A DNA stretch of 16,901 bases from Deferribacteraceae bacterium (GCA_031285415.1 JAITWF010000125.1:1-16901), one strand, 5' to 3'. Counted from the stretch's first letter, positions 6,457-13,463 are shown. Translations and numbers: made by a program. Notes: generated by a model not told the origin, from the sequence alone.

Positions 6457-7792
6457 ACAATTAGGGGGGGCTGACCTCGCCCCTACATTCGAAGGGAGTG
6501 TCAGACCACGCATCTTAATCTTCGGTGCAGGTGCAATCGGCTGCTACTTCGGCGGTAAACTTGCAGTAGCAGGCAATGATGTCACCTTTATCGCTAGGGG
6601 CGCACGGCTTGTGGCGCTGCAAAATGGGCTTACCCTCAAGGGTGACGATACCGTTGAAACTATCGCCGTAAATGCCGTCGCCGCACCAGTTGGTCTATAC
6701 GATCTCATCATAATATCCGTTAAGGCACACGATACCGCCACAGCCGCAGAGGCGGTAAAGGCACATTTAGCCCCCGACGGCGTCGTGCTATCTATGCAGA
6801 ACGGCGTCGATAACGCCGATACACTTCTAGACTCATTCAATAAAGTTCTCCTAGGGATTATCAATTCAGGAATCTCCATCCCCACGCCAGGGCTTGCGCT
6901 CTACAGAGGAACACCTCGAGTGTCGATCGGTGCTGCAACTCCAGACACAGACACCGCTGAAGTAGTAGAGCTTTTCAAAGCGGCACGGATCGAGGCGAAG
7001 GCGATCGACGATCCGTATGTAGCAATATGGCAGAAGCTTATCTGGAATATGGCGTTCAACCCACTATCGGCACTTATGGGTGCCACCTGCGGCGAACTTC
7101 TGGATAGCCCATACTCTAAAGCATTAATGGTGAAGATGGGGGCGGAGGTTGTCGCTGCCGCTGCCGCAAGGGGGGTGACGCTGCCAGAAAATTCAGTAAC
7201 GAAAGCCCTCACCCCCAATCAGCTCTATAGCACATACAAGACAAGCTCCCTGCAAGATGTAGAGATGAACCGTGTGCCAGAGATCGATGGATTAATGCTC
7301 CCTGTCGTAAACCTCCACAGAGAGGGGAAGATCGCCGCCCCTGCCTGCGAAGCGATCTATAAATTAGCAAAGTTCAAATTTACTCGCTGGTTTCACACAT
7401 TCCCTAGGCTTGCCGCCGATGTGATGGTGATAGATGGCGACAAGGTGTTATTAATCGAACGAAAATTCCCCCCATTCGGCTGGGCGTTGCCCGGTGGGAT
7501 GGTCGATTACGGCGAGTGCGTTGAGCATGCCGCCGTACGTGAGCTTCTAGAGGAGACAGCTATAGACCTTTCTATCGATGAGATTAAACTTCTAGGGGTA
7601 TACTCAGAACCAAGTAGAGACTTCCGTGGGCATACCGCAAGCGTGATCTACTATGCATACTCTAATCAATCGCCTACCGCCGATGACGACGCCGCAAATG
7701 CGCAATATTTCTCTATTAATAGCCTACCAGAGCTAGCGTTTGACCATAAGAAGATTATCGCAGAGGCGGTAGAAAGAGGGCTGTTTCGGTAA
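6434..7792 (+). CDS. Fusion protein: ketopantoate reductase (PanE/ApbA family) plus C-terminal Nudix hydrolase domain
   Basis: 452 residues. The reductase part (about 26-310) has the NAD(P) motif GAGAIGCYFGG (31-41), SVKAHDT, QNGVDN, catalytic Lys in WQKLIWNMAFNPL (K201), the SSLQDVE region and Glu in VPEIDG (E283); such enzymes reduce ketopantoate to pantoate with NADPH for CoA synthesis. Residues about 323-452 are a Nudix domain: GWALPGG then a Nudix box from G355 with E361, R369, E370, E373 and E374; the usual box Gly is Ala376. Nudix enzymes cleave nucleoside diphosphates linked to X. The two domains are in one frame with no stop between. The only reasonable starts are GTG 6434 (AAGG upstream) or TTG 6443, both inside clpC, so translation is probably coupled. 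Residues about 9-25 are encoded by a repeat-like palindrome. True PanE or a related reductase is unresolved. Confidence 0.85.
   Translation: MERLQSFKQLGGADLAPTFEGSVRPRILIFGAGAIGCYFGGKLAVAGNDVTFIARGARLVALQNGLTLKGDDTVETIAVNAVAAPVGLYDLIIISVKAHDTATAAEAVKAHLAPDGVVLSMQNGVDNADTLLDSFNKVLLGIINSGISIPTPGLALYRGTPRVSIGAATPDTDTAEVVELFKAARIEAKAIDDPYVAIWQKLIWNMAFNPLSALMGATCGELLDSPYSKALMVKMGAEVVAAAAARGVTLPENSVTKALTPNQLYSTYKTSSLQDVEMNRVPEIDGLMLPVVNLHREGKIAAPACEAIYKLAKFKFTRWFHTFPRLAADVMVIDGDKVLLIERKFPPFGWALPGGMVDYGECVEHAAVRELLEETAIDLSIDEIKLLGVYSEPSRDFRGHTASVIYYAYSNQSPTADDDAANAQYFSINSLPELAFDHKKIIAEAVERGLFR
6462..6507. repeat. Decayed copy of the intergenic palindrome inside the start of the reductase-Nudix gene
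   Basis: GACCTCGCCCCTACA (6473-6487) is identical to 15 bases of the left arm of the repeat at 2699-2774 and is likewise preceded by a G-run. CTGAC (6471-6475) and GTCAG (6500-6504) form the outer pairs of an imperfect palindrome. It begins just after the clpC stop and is read in frame in the downstream gene as roughly residues 9-25, before the first beta strand of the reductase. Confidence 0.6.
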
Positions 7793-7805
7793 AATACAGT
7801 TGAAT

Positions 7806-7840
7806 ATCTCCTCTTAATGTGATACACATATAGAGGAGAT
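7806..7840 (+). promoter_or_regulatory. Hairpin masking the ribosome binding site of the small Cys protein gene
   Basis: ATCTCCTCT (7806-7814) pairs perfectly with AGAGGAGAT (7832-7840); inside, ATGTG (7817-7821) pairs with CACAT (7825-7829) around a 3-nt loop. The right arm contains the GAGGAG Shine-Dalgarno sequence of the next gene (ATG 7846). It starts 14 nt after the upstream stop. It could limit translation of the small protein or mark the end of the upstream message; no T-run follows, so a terminator is unlikely. Confidence 0.6.
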
Positions 7841-7845
7841 TGATT

Positions 7846-8073
7846 ATGGGACAACTAATAACAGAAGCGAATGCGATTTACATGGGGTTTAGCCCAATGC
7901 CTAAGGATCGGGCGACAAGCTGCACAGCAAGCTCGCCTATCGAGTGCGCAAAGTGCGATGTGTATAATATGCACCCTACAAAGTCGCCAGCATGCGTGAT
8001 TACCGCCAAAGAGCAGTATTTGCAAGCCCTTATAAAAGAGATTGAAATGCGTGCCGACCTGACGCCAGATTAA
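7846..8073 (+). CDS. Small protein of unknown function with four cysteines
   Basis: 75 residues from ATG 7846 (MGQLITEANAIYMGF...), chosen over a TTG two codons earlier because GAGGAG sits 7 nt upstream. Not recognised. Cysteines at 26, 34, 37 and 50 have spacing C-x7-C-x2-C-x12-C, with a His at 43, which could form a small zinc or Fe-S site; this is inference. The C-terminal third (AKEQYLQALIKEIEMRADL) looks helical and amphipathic. No signal peptide or membrane segment. It follows the reductase-Nudix gene by 53 nt on the same strand, so it may share the clpC transcript. The strong ribosome site and codon use like its neighbours support a real gene. Confidence 0.65.
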   Translation: MGQLITEANAIYMGFSPMPKDRATSCTASSPIECAKCDVYNMHPTKSPACVITAKEQYLQALIKEIEMRADLTPD

Positions 8074-8089
8074 AGAGCGTTCCTAACCA

Positions 8090-8159
8090 CGTCATTGCGG
8101 CCTCCGAGCCGCAATCCAGAATTAATAGATCTGGACTGCGGATCAAGTCCGCAGTGACG
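8090..8159. repeat. Long palindromic repeat between convergent genes
   Basis: Left arm 8090-8119 (begins CGTCATTGCGG, ends GCAATCCAG) and right arm 8131-8159 (begins CTGGACTGCGG, ends GCAGTGACG) are imperfect inverted copies around an 11-bp centre. Each arm also folds alone: ATTGCGGC/GCCGCAAT and ACTGCGGA/TCCGCAGT. The CGTCATTGCG...CAATCCAG signature is typical of dispersed palindromic elements known from many bacterial genomes. It lies 16 bp after the small-protein stop and 10 bp from the potC stop, so it may serve as a two-way transcript end. Confidence 0.85.
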
Positions 8160-8169
8160 AAAATGAGGT

Positions 8170-8955
8170 TTACCTCTCCCCCTTCTTCTCCCTCAACAGT
8201 AGCTGGCTTACGATTACAAGCACTAGCGATAGCACAAATATAATCGTACTTAGCGCATTTATCTCTGGCTTCACCCCAAGGCGTACCATCGAGTAGATCT
8301 TTAACGGCAGAATTTCAAACGACGAACCAGCTACAAAGAAGCTACCGATAGCGTCATCCATCGATATCGTAAAACTTAACAGCCAGCCAGCGGCAACGGC
8401 AGGGATTAACATCGGCAGGATTACATACCTAAATGTGCGAAACTCATCCGCCCCCAAATCTTTCGATGCCTCCACAATATGCTTGTCAAATCCAGAAAGA
8501 CGAGTGAAGAGCGTGATCACCACAAAGGGGAGGCTGAATGTGATATGTGTAATCAGAAGCGTCCAAAACCCTAGCGGCATCTTGATCGTAACGAATAGCA
8601 CCAACATCGAGATACCCATAACGATATCTGGCGACATCATCACTATATATATAAGCCCATAGTAGAAGTTTTTCCCTACAAATTTGAATCTAAAGAACGC
8701 CACCGAGCCGAGTGTGCCGATCACAGTTGCCGCCGTGGCAGAGATCGTCGCCACAAGGATCGAATTGAACATCGCCTGGATCAGCTGCCTGTTATTGAAG
8801 AGCTTCTCGTACCACTCAAGCGAAAACCCCTCCCATTTATTAATGCTATACGGCGTACTATTGAATGAAAAGATAATCAGCACCGCAATCGGCGCATAAA
8901 GAAAGCCGTAGATTGCAACCATATACAATATCTTAAAGAGTCTGGAGGTGTTCAT
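8170..8955 (-). CDS. potC: Polyamine-type ABC transporter permease PotC
   Basis: 261 residues. Inner-membrane permease of a spermidine/putrescine-type importer. It has about six hydrophobic segments, beginning with ILYMVAIYGFLYAPIAVLII after a short cytosolic start. The EAA loop that contacts the ATPase is seen as VEASKDLGADEFRTFRYVIL with the following LPMLIPAVAAG. Length and layout match PotC. The start overlaps the potB stop by 4 bp (ATGA), and it is the last gene of the operon. The protein ends in a basic tail (LLLREKKGER). Substrate is inferred from family only. Confidence 0.92.
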   Translation of the reverse strand: MNTSRLFKILYMVAIYGFLYAPIAVLIIFSFNSTPYSINKWEGFSLEWYEKLFNNRQLIQAMFNSILVATISATAATVIGTLGSVAFFRFKFVGKNFYYGLIYIVMMSPDIVMGISMLVLFVTIKMPLGFWTLLITHITFSLPFVVITLFTRLSGFDKHIVEASKDLGADEFRTFRYVILPMLIPAVAAGWLLSFTISMDDAIGSFFVAGSSFEILPLKIYSMVRLGVKPEINALSTIIFVLSLVLVIVSQLLLREKKGER

Positions 8956-9815
8956 AGAACCCCCTTCTTGCTCATGCTCTTTATACTGCGATAGTTTGCA
9001 AGGAGCAGCAGTGCCATTATAATCGTTAACATCATGCTGACAGCAGAGCCGAACGGCCAGTTGCGAGAGTCCATAAACTGATTCTTCACAAGGTTGCCGA
9101 TAAGGAGCGTCTTAGAGCCGCCAAGGATATCAGGGATATAGAACAACCCCAACGCTGGCAGAAAAACTAGCAGACTACCTGCAACTATCCCAGGCGCACT
9201 AAGGGGGATCACTATCCGCACAAAGGTGTGAAATTTATTGGCACCAAGGTCTGACGCCGCCTCGATCACACGAGTGTCAAACTTCTCTAGCGTAGCATAC
9301 AGCGGCAGGATCATGAATGGGAGTAGCGTATACACAAGCCCTGTGATCACCGCACCCTGCGTGTATAGCATATCTAGCGGCGTGTCGATAATGTCAAGCT
9401 TCAACAGGAATGTATTTATTAATCCGTTCGTAGTTAAGATAATCTTAATAGCATATGTGCGAATGAGTGCGCTCGTCCAGAATGGGATAATAATCAGCAT
9501 AAGTAGAATATTCTTGCGACTAGCACTCTGCACACGAGACAGGATATACGAGAAGGGGAACGCCGCAATAAGACATAAAACGGTTGTTACAAACGCCATT
9601 ATTACAGAATCTATCAGCACTTGCAGATAGATTGGGTCGAGCAGCTTTAGATAGTTGTCAAAGGTGAGATCTAGCGCAATAAGATTCGCCTCATCTCTCG
9701 TGAGGAAGCTAACGATAAATACTAATATATTAGGAAAAAATACGAATACGATCAGCCAAAACGCTATGATACCGATCGTTACGTATTTAAAGATATGGCT
9801 TTCAGTCATTTTCAT
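8952..9815 (-). CDS. potB: Polyamine-type ABC transporter permease PotB
   Basis: 287 residues, the partner permease of PotC. It has an N-terminal membrane segment (about residues 10-36), a periplasmic stretch with FDNYLKLLDPIY, further membrane segments, and the EAA loop EAASDLGANKFHTFVRIVIP followed by LSAPGIVAG. The length fits PotB (about 275-285). The start lies inside the end of potA (14-bp overlap); a second ATG two codons later is also possible, with GGGAGG upstream. It overlaps potC by 4 bp, so all three genes are translationally linked. Confidence 0.92.
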   Translation of the reverse strand: MKMTESHIFKYVTIGIIAFWLIVFVFFPNILVFIVSFLTRDEANLIALDLTFDNYLKLLDPIYLQVLIDSVIMAFVTTVLCLIAAFPFSYILSRVQSASRKNILLMLIIIPFWTSALIRTYAIKIILTTNGLINTFLLKLDIIDTPLDMLYTQGAVITGLVYTLLPFMILPLYATLEKFDTRVIEAASDLGANKFHTFVRIVIPLSAPGIVAGSLLVFLPALGLFYIPDILGGSKTLLIGNLVKNQFMDSRNWPFGSAVSMMLTIIMALLLLANYRSIKSMSKKGVL

Positions 9816-10956
9816 TTGCTAGAATAACCTCCCACCCCTTAACCCAGCCGATCGAGACCTTCTCATTCACCTGATAGTCAAAATCCTCATCCTCTTCGTC
9901 GAAATATTCGCTCGCAAGCACCTGTTTGCCGTTCTCCAGCACTATTGTGGAGTCAAGCGTTGCCCCTTTATACGTTTTAATCAGTACGTTACCCACCAGA
10001 AGCCCTATCGTATCTGGCGATTCCGACAGCTTCTCCACCCTCATATCTTCAGGGCGAAGTAGGAGTTTAAAGGTCTCGCCAACGCTCATCGGGCGTTTAT
10101 TATCGATAGCGCAACGATACCCCTCTACGTCGGCGATCACGTTGCCATCCTCTATATCCACCACCTGTGCGTCGAATATATTGATATCGCCCACAAATTG
10201 CGCTGTAAATAGGTTCGCTGGCTCCTCATATACACTTCTAGGGGTGCCAACCTGCTGAATCACGCCATCGTTCATAACAACCACACGATCGGAGATCGAC
10301 AGCGCCTCCTCCTGATCGTGCGTAACTAGTACGAAGGTGATCTTGAGCTTCTGCTGCAACAGCTTCAGCTCCTCCTGCATGTCGAAGCGAAGTTTTGCAT
10401 CGAGGGCGGAGAGCGGCTCATCTAATAGTAGCACCGACGGTTTATTCACTATAGCTCTCGCCACCGCCACTCGCTGCTGCTGCCCACCAGAGAGCTGCGC
10501 AGGCCTGCGGCTTGCAAAATCTGCCAGTTTGACCGTCTTTAACGCCTCCATCACTCGATCTTTTATCTCGTTTTTAGGCGTTTTAGACATCTTGAGCCCA
10601 AATGCGATATTATCAAACACGCTCATATGTGGGAATAGGGCGTAGCTCTGGAATACAGTATTAACCGTGCGCTTGTGCGGAGGGAGGCTTGCTACATTTG
10701 TGCCATTTATAATAATCTCGCCGCTGTCTGGAGTTTCAAAGCCAGCGATCATACGCAGTGTAGTGGTCTTGCCACAGCCAGAGGGGCCCAAAAGGGTCAG
10801 AAACTCGCCGTTGTAGATAGTTAGGTTCATATTTTTTAATACCATATGATCATCGTACGACTTTGACACATTCTTTAGCTCTACGATAGGCGAACCGTGC
10901 GCTACTTTAGATTTTCCAGCTTTTACAGGCACGAATTCTGGCGATATTTGCTCCAT
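9802..10956 (-). CDS. potA: Polyamine-type ABC transporter ATP-binding protein PotA
   Basis: 384 residues. ATPase of the importer, working on the cytosolic face of PotB/PotC. Motifs: Walker A GPSGCGKTT (57-65), Q-loop Gln103 (VFQSYALFPH), signature LSGGQQQR (155-162), Walker B VLLLDEP (175-181), D-loop SALD, H-loop His213 (VTHDQEEAL). A TOBE regulatory domain occupies about 265-380. The first ~22 residues are a polar extension before the usual VELKNVSKSY start; no internal Met offers a better start. First gene of potABC, with a strong promoter just upstream. No potD binding-protein gene is on either side: downstream is a convergent gene and upstream is divergent glgA. Confidence 0.94.
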   Translation of the reverse strand: MEQISPEFVPVKAGKSKVAHGSPIVELKNVSKSYDDHMVLKNMNLTIYNGEFLTLLGPSGCGKTTTLRMIAGFETPDSGEIIINGTNVASLPPHKRTVNTVFQSYALFPHMSVFDNIAFGLKMSKTPKNEIKDRVMEALKTVKLADFASRRPAQLSGGQQQRVAVARAIVNKPSVLLLDEPLSALDAKLRFDMQEELKLLQQKLKITFVLVTHDQEEALSISDRVVVMNDGVIQQVGTPRSVYEEPANLFTAQFVGDINIFDAQVVDIEDGNVIADVEGYRCAIDNKRPMSVGETFKLLLRPEDMRVEKLSESPDTIGLLVGNVLIKTYKGATLDSTIVLENGKQVLASEYFDEEDEDFDYQVNEKVSIGWVKGWEVILANEND

Positions 10957-10994
10957 CCCAATGCACCCTCATATATTTATTATTACAGATGTGA

Positions 10995-11023
10995 AATATA
11001 TTGCTAAAACTCATGCCTGTCAA
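10995..11023 (-). promoter_or_regulatory. Strong sigma70-type promoter of potABC
   Basis: On the minus strand a perfect TTGACA (11023-11018), a 17-bp spacer and TATATT (11000-10995; 5/6). It is 38 bp from the potA ATG, giving an expected 5' UTR of about 30 nt. Confidence 0.7.
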
Positions 11024-11147
11024 CCTTTTTCGGTATTTATAAAATATTCAATAATTATGCATTTTACTCGACTATTTTTATAGAAAATTGAAATTTTTGC
11101 AAGATTTTGAAATAGTGAAGCTGATAAAATACAAAAATCTGCTAATT

Positions 11148-11176
11148 TTGACAGATTCATATCGCTTGTGTATCTA
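11148..11176 (+). promoter_or_regulatory. Candidate promoter facing glgA
   Basis: A perfect TTGACA (11148-11153) is followed after 17 bp by TATCTA (11171-11176), only 3/6 to the -10 consensus; TATAAA begins 4 bp later. If active, the glgA 5' UTR would be about 250 nt and contain both the GC-rich hairpins and the leader element. Confidence 0.35.
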
Positions 11177-11218
11177 TAAAAAAGATGATAACTTTGTATT
11201 GCACTTGAAATCATTCCG

Positions 11219-11267
11219 ACCCCTCCCCGAAACAGTATCTGTTTCGACCCTCCCTCAAGGGGAGGGT
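11219..11267. repeat. Two adjacent perfect hairpins (GC-rich intergenic repeat)
   Basis: CGAAACAG/CTGTTTCG (11228-11235 with 11239-11246, TAT loop) is followed directly by ACCCTCCC/GGGAGGGT (11247-11254 with 11260-11267, TCAAG loop). A further ACCCCTCCCC at 11219-11228 could replace the second left arm. The CCCTCCCTCAAGGGGAGGG type is a common dispersed bacterial repeat. No T-run follows. Confidence 0.7.
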
Positions 11268-11304
11268 GGTGGGCATTTGGCGTGTCGAAGAGATAGAAAA
11301 GGCA

Positions 11305-11427
11305 TTAGATTAGATGCAATACAAGGCGGCTTGAAAAAATACAACCGCAGTGTACATAAGGCGTACATGAGGATTGGATTTTTTCAAACAACGCAGTAGT
11401 GCGCTAATATAATGACTTTTATAGGAG
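11305..11427 (+). promoter_or_regulatory. Structured leader element, copy 2, upstream of glgA
   Basis: Homologous to 3909-4027 before clpC, with the same ordered blocks and the same 13-nt distance from GACTTTT (11414-11420) to the ATG (11434); the ribosome site AGGAG is at 11423-11427. Arms 11331-11344 (TTGAAAAAATACAA) and 11374-11387 (TTGGATTTTTTCAA) pair at 13 of 14 positions, although their sequence differs widely from copy 1. The inner TGTAC (11351-11355)/GTACA (11363-11367) hairpin is conserved with a 7-nt loop. GCGG (11326-11329) and CCGC (11345-11348) again flank the left arm. Function unknown. Confidence 0.75.
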
Positions 11428-11433
11428 TATACG

Positions 11434-12885
11434 ATGAACATTCTATTCGTTGCCAGTGAAGTAGAACCATACGCCAAGAGCGGCGGTCTTGCCGACGTCG
11501 CAGCAGCTCTCCCAAAGGCTCTCGCAGAGCTAGGGCATAATGTTAAGGTAATTCTGCCGCTATATTCATCTATAAAGTACGACAAGTACAATTTAAAGCT
11601 CATCATGCCGCAAACGTGCGTGCATATGGGGACATGCGAGGAGTGGTTCAACGTCCACCATACCGCAGAGCCGCACGGAATCGACGTATATTTCATTGAA
11701 TTTAATAAATATTTCGCTCGCACAGGCTACTATCACGATAGTGCTGGCGAATATCGAGACAACGCTTTCCGATTTGCATTCCTCTGTCGTGCCGCTATGC
11801 AGACGGTGAAGGATATGGATTTTAAACCTGATGTAGTGCATGTGCACGATTGGCAGACAAGTTTACTGCCGTACTACCTGAAAAAGGGCTACGACTCCTT
11901 CTTCTCTGGCACTAAATCTGTGCTAACCCTACACAATATGGGCTATCAGGGGATCTTCTCATCAGATGTACTCTCATACGCCATGGTTCGTGACTACGAC
12001 TTCAAACCTGACACCTTCGAGGCGTACGGTGGGATAAACATGCTGAAGGGGGGGATCGTCTACGCCGACAAACTAACCACAGTCAGCCCTACATACGCAG
12101 AGGAGATACGAGGGCCTATCGGCTCGAATGGGCTTGATCCATACCTAAATAGACGTGGAGCAGACCTATCGGGAATCTTAAACGGTATCGATACTACTAT
12201 CTGGAACCCATCATCTGATAGACTGATCCCCACGAACTATACAGTCAAAAACTTTACCGACGGCAAGAGACGCAATAAGAAGGCTCTACAGCAACAGTTC
12301 CTACTGGAAACAAACCCTGAACTGCCGCTATTCTCCTTTATCGGTCGATTTGCAGAGCAGAAGGGGCTAAACCTCCTGATGGACTCTATAGATAGCGTTA
12401 TGAACGATATGGACTGCCAGTTTATCATCCTAGGCTCTGGCGATACCGTTCTAGAACGCTTCTTCGGCGAACTGCCTAAGAGGTACGCTGGTAGAGTGGG
12501 TAGCTTTATAGGTTATTCAGAGCCGACAGCGCATATTATCGAGGCTGGTAGCGACTTCTTTATAATGCCATCGCTATACGAGCCGTGTGGGCTGAATCAG
12601 ATGTACTCTCAGGCGTACGGCACACTGCCAGTAGTACGTGCAACTGGCGGATTAGCTGATACGATCGAGCAGTACGACGAGAAGAGAGGCACAGGCACAG
12701 GATTTAAATTTGATTATATGGCGGCACGCTCGCTGTACGATACGATCGGCTGGGCGGTCTCCACCTTCTTTGATAGACCTGCACATATGAATAATATGAT
12801 CACCGCCGCCATGAAGAAAGATTACTCGTGGAAACGCTCCGCACAGCTGTACTATGAGCTATATAAAGAGGCGGTTGGGAAGTAA
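11434..12885 (+). CDS. glgA: Glycogen synthase (ADP-glucose/starch synthase, GT5 family)
   Basis: 483 residues, normal for bacterial GlgA (about 477-490). It transfers glucose from ADP-glucose to the growing alpha-1,4-glucan. The N terminus has ASEVEPYAKSGGLADVAAAL with the KxGGL nucleotide-sugar loop (residues about 15-19). Further family marks are VVHVHDWQTSLLP, LTLHNMGYQG, VSPTYAEEI, NGIDTTIWNP, FIGRFAEQKGL and the C-terminal MPSLYEPCGLNQMYSQAYGT then VVRATGGLADT. The start ATG has AGGAG 7 nt upstream. No glgB, glgC or glgP is adjacent, so it stands alone, preceded by the leader shared with clpC. Confidence 0.96.
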   Translation: MNILFVASEVEPYAKSGGLADVAAALPKALAELGHNVKVILPLYSSIKYDKYNLKLIMPQTCVHMGTCEEWFNVHHTAEPHGIDVYFIEFNKYFARTGYYHDSAGEYRDNAFRFAFLCRAAMQTVKDMDFKPDVVHVHDWQTSLLPYYLKKGYDSFFSGTKSVLTLHNMGYQGIFSSDVLSYAMVRDYDFKPDTFEAYGGINMLKGGIVYADKLTTVSPTYAEEIRGPIGSNGLDPYLNRRGADLSGILNGIDTTIWNPSSDRLIPTNYTVKNFTDGKRRNKKALQQQFLLETNPELPLFSFIGRFAEQKGLNLLMDSIDSVMNDMDCQFIILGSGDTVLERFFGELPKRYAGRVGSFIGYSEPTAHIIEAGSDFFIMPSLYEPCGLNQMYSQAYGTLPVVRATGGLADTIEQYDEKRGTGTGFKFDYMAARSLYDTIGWAVSTFFDRPAHMNNMITAAMKKDYSWKRSAQLYYELYKEAVGK

Positions 12886-12892
12886 TTTCCAC

Positions 12893-12926
12893 TTGCTAAA
12901 AATGTATTACATTTGTAATATATACT
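12893..12926 (+). promoter_or_regulatory. Promoter and probable autoregulatory operator of the toxin-antitoxin pair
   Basis: TATTACA (12905-12911) and TGTAATA (12914-12920) form a perfect palindrome with a 2-bp centre, extendable by further matched pairs on each side. It sits between TTGCTA (12893-12898) and -10 candidates TAATAT (12916-12921, 17-bp spacer) or TATACT (12921-12926). RHH antitoxins typically repress their own promoter at such palindromes. Confidence 0.55.
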
Positions 12927-12942
12927 CTACGAGGGTAATATT

Positions 12943-13182
12943 ATGCCAAAACAGATGCAAACCATAAGCACACGATTCACAGCAGATACGATCGCTAGGC
13001 TCGAAGAGATTGCTACAAAGCAAGATAAAACACGTTCGGAGCTAATTCAAGGAGCTGTCGAAGGCTACCTAAACTCTCTTGCATGGCTAGAGGCGAAGGT
13101 TAAAAGAGCAGAGGAGGGAACCTTTATCTCTCATGACGAGATGAAAGCAAAACTCCAAAAATTGGGTGTTAAATGCGCATAG
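12943..13182 (+). CDS. Ribbon-helix-helix (CopG/ParD-like) antitoxin
   Basis: 79 residues. The N-terminal ribbon is in MQTISTRFTADTIARLEEIA (residues about 5-24), followed by the second helix KTRSELIQGAVEGYLNSLAW; together they form the DNA-binding RHH dimer unit. The C-terminal tail (about 45-79) would bind and neutralise the toxin. It overlaps the ParE gene by 10 bp. A GAGGG ribosome site precedes the ATG. Expected to repress its own operon through the palindrome just upstream. Exact family (ParD, RelB-like or CopG) is not settled. Confidence 0.88.
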   Translation: MPKQMQTISTRFTADTIARLEEIATKQDKTRSELIQGAVEGYLNSLAWLEAKVKRAEEGTFISHDEMKAKLQKLGVKCA

Positions 13183-13463
13183 AATGGTCTGAACATGTTT
13201 ACAGCGACCTATCGGAGATATTGATCTACTATTCAGATATTGATAAGGAGGAGCTTGGCTATGAAATAATCAACGATATCTTTAATTCAGCCAAAATATT
13301 GCTTGATTTTCCGATGTCTGGCAGGGTAGGAAAGTTTAACGACACAAGGGAGTTAGTGAATAAATCATTCCCATATATTACTATTTATCGAATAATCTCT
13401 CACGATTTAATAAAAATTTTAACTGTCGTCCACACCTCAAGGCTTCTACCTGACCACCTCTAG
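13173..13463 (+). CDS. ParE/RelE superfamily toxin
   Basis: 96 residues, typical ParE length. The pattern WSEHVYSDLSEILIYYSD, then LDFPMSGR, TRELVNKSFPYITIYRI and ILTVVHTSRLLP follows the ParE fold: two N-terminal helices then a beta sheet with the GR...REL and Y-x-I-x-Y-x-I strands and a final HxxR. ParE toxins usually inhibit DNA gyrase; RelE types cleave mRNA on the ribosome. The paired RHH antitoxin favours ParE-like. The RelE-type alternative cannot be excluded by eye. The stop is only 2 bp from the stop of the opposite-strand kinase gene, leaving no room for a terminator. Confidence 0.87.
   Translation: MRIEWSEHVYSDLSEILIYYSDIDKEELGYEIINDIFNSAKILLDFPMSGRVGKFNDTRELVNKSFPYITIYRIISHDLIKILTVVHTSRLLPDHL

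Larger units (their letters stand above)
10957..11304. other. AT-rich divergent intergenic region between potA and the glgA leader
   Basis: Together with the leader copy at 11305-11427, this makes the only gene-free stretch over 300 bp. It holds the potA promoter (10995-11023), a promoter-like motif facing glgA (11148-11176), and two adjacent GC-rich hairpins (11219-11267). Possible reading frames here have no ribosome site, no recognisable product, and run through the hairpins or the leader, so I call none of them. The 10980-11200 part is strongly AT-rich. Confidence 0.6.

Noticed and set aside
7840..7845. TTG at 7840 as start of the small Cys protein
   Set aside because: It overlaps the end of the hairpin arm and is only one or two bases from GAGGAG; ATG 7846 has proper spacing.
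11020..11214. 64-codon open frame on the minus strand upstream of potA
   Set aside because: It lies in AT-rich promoter DNA, overlaps the potA -35 box, and shows no family features.
11088..11399. Open frame of about 100 codons on the plus strand upstream of glgA
   Set aside because: It passes through two perfect hairpins and the structured leader, has no ribosome site and encodes a low-complexity, unrecognisable product.
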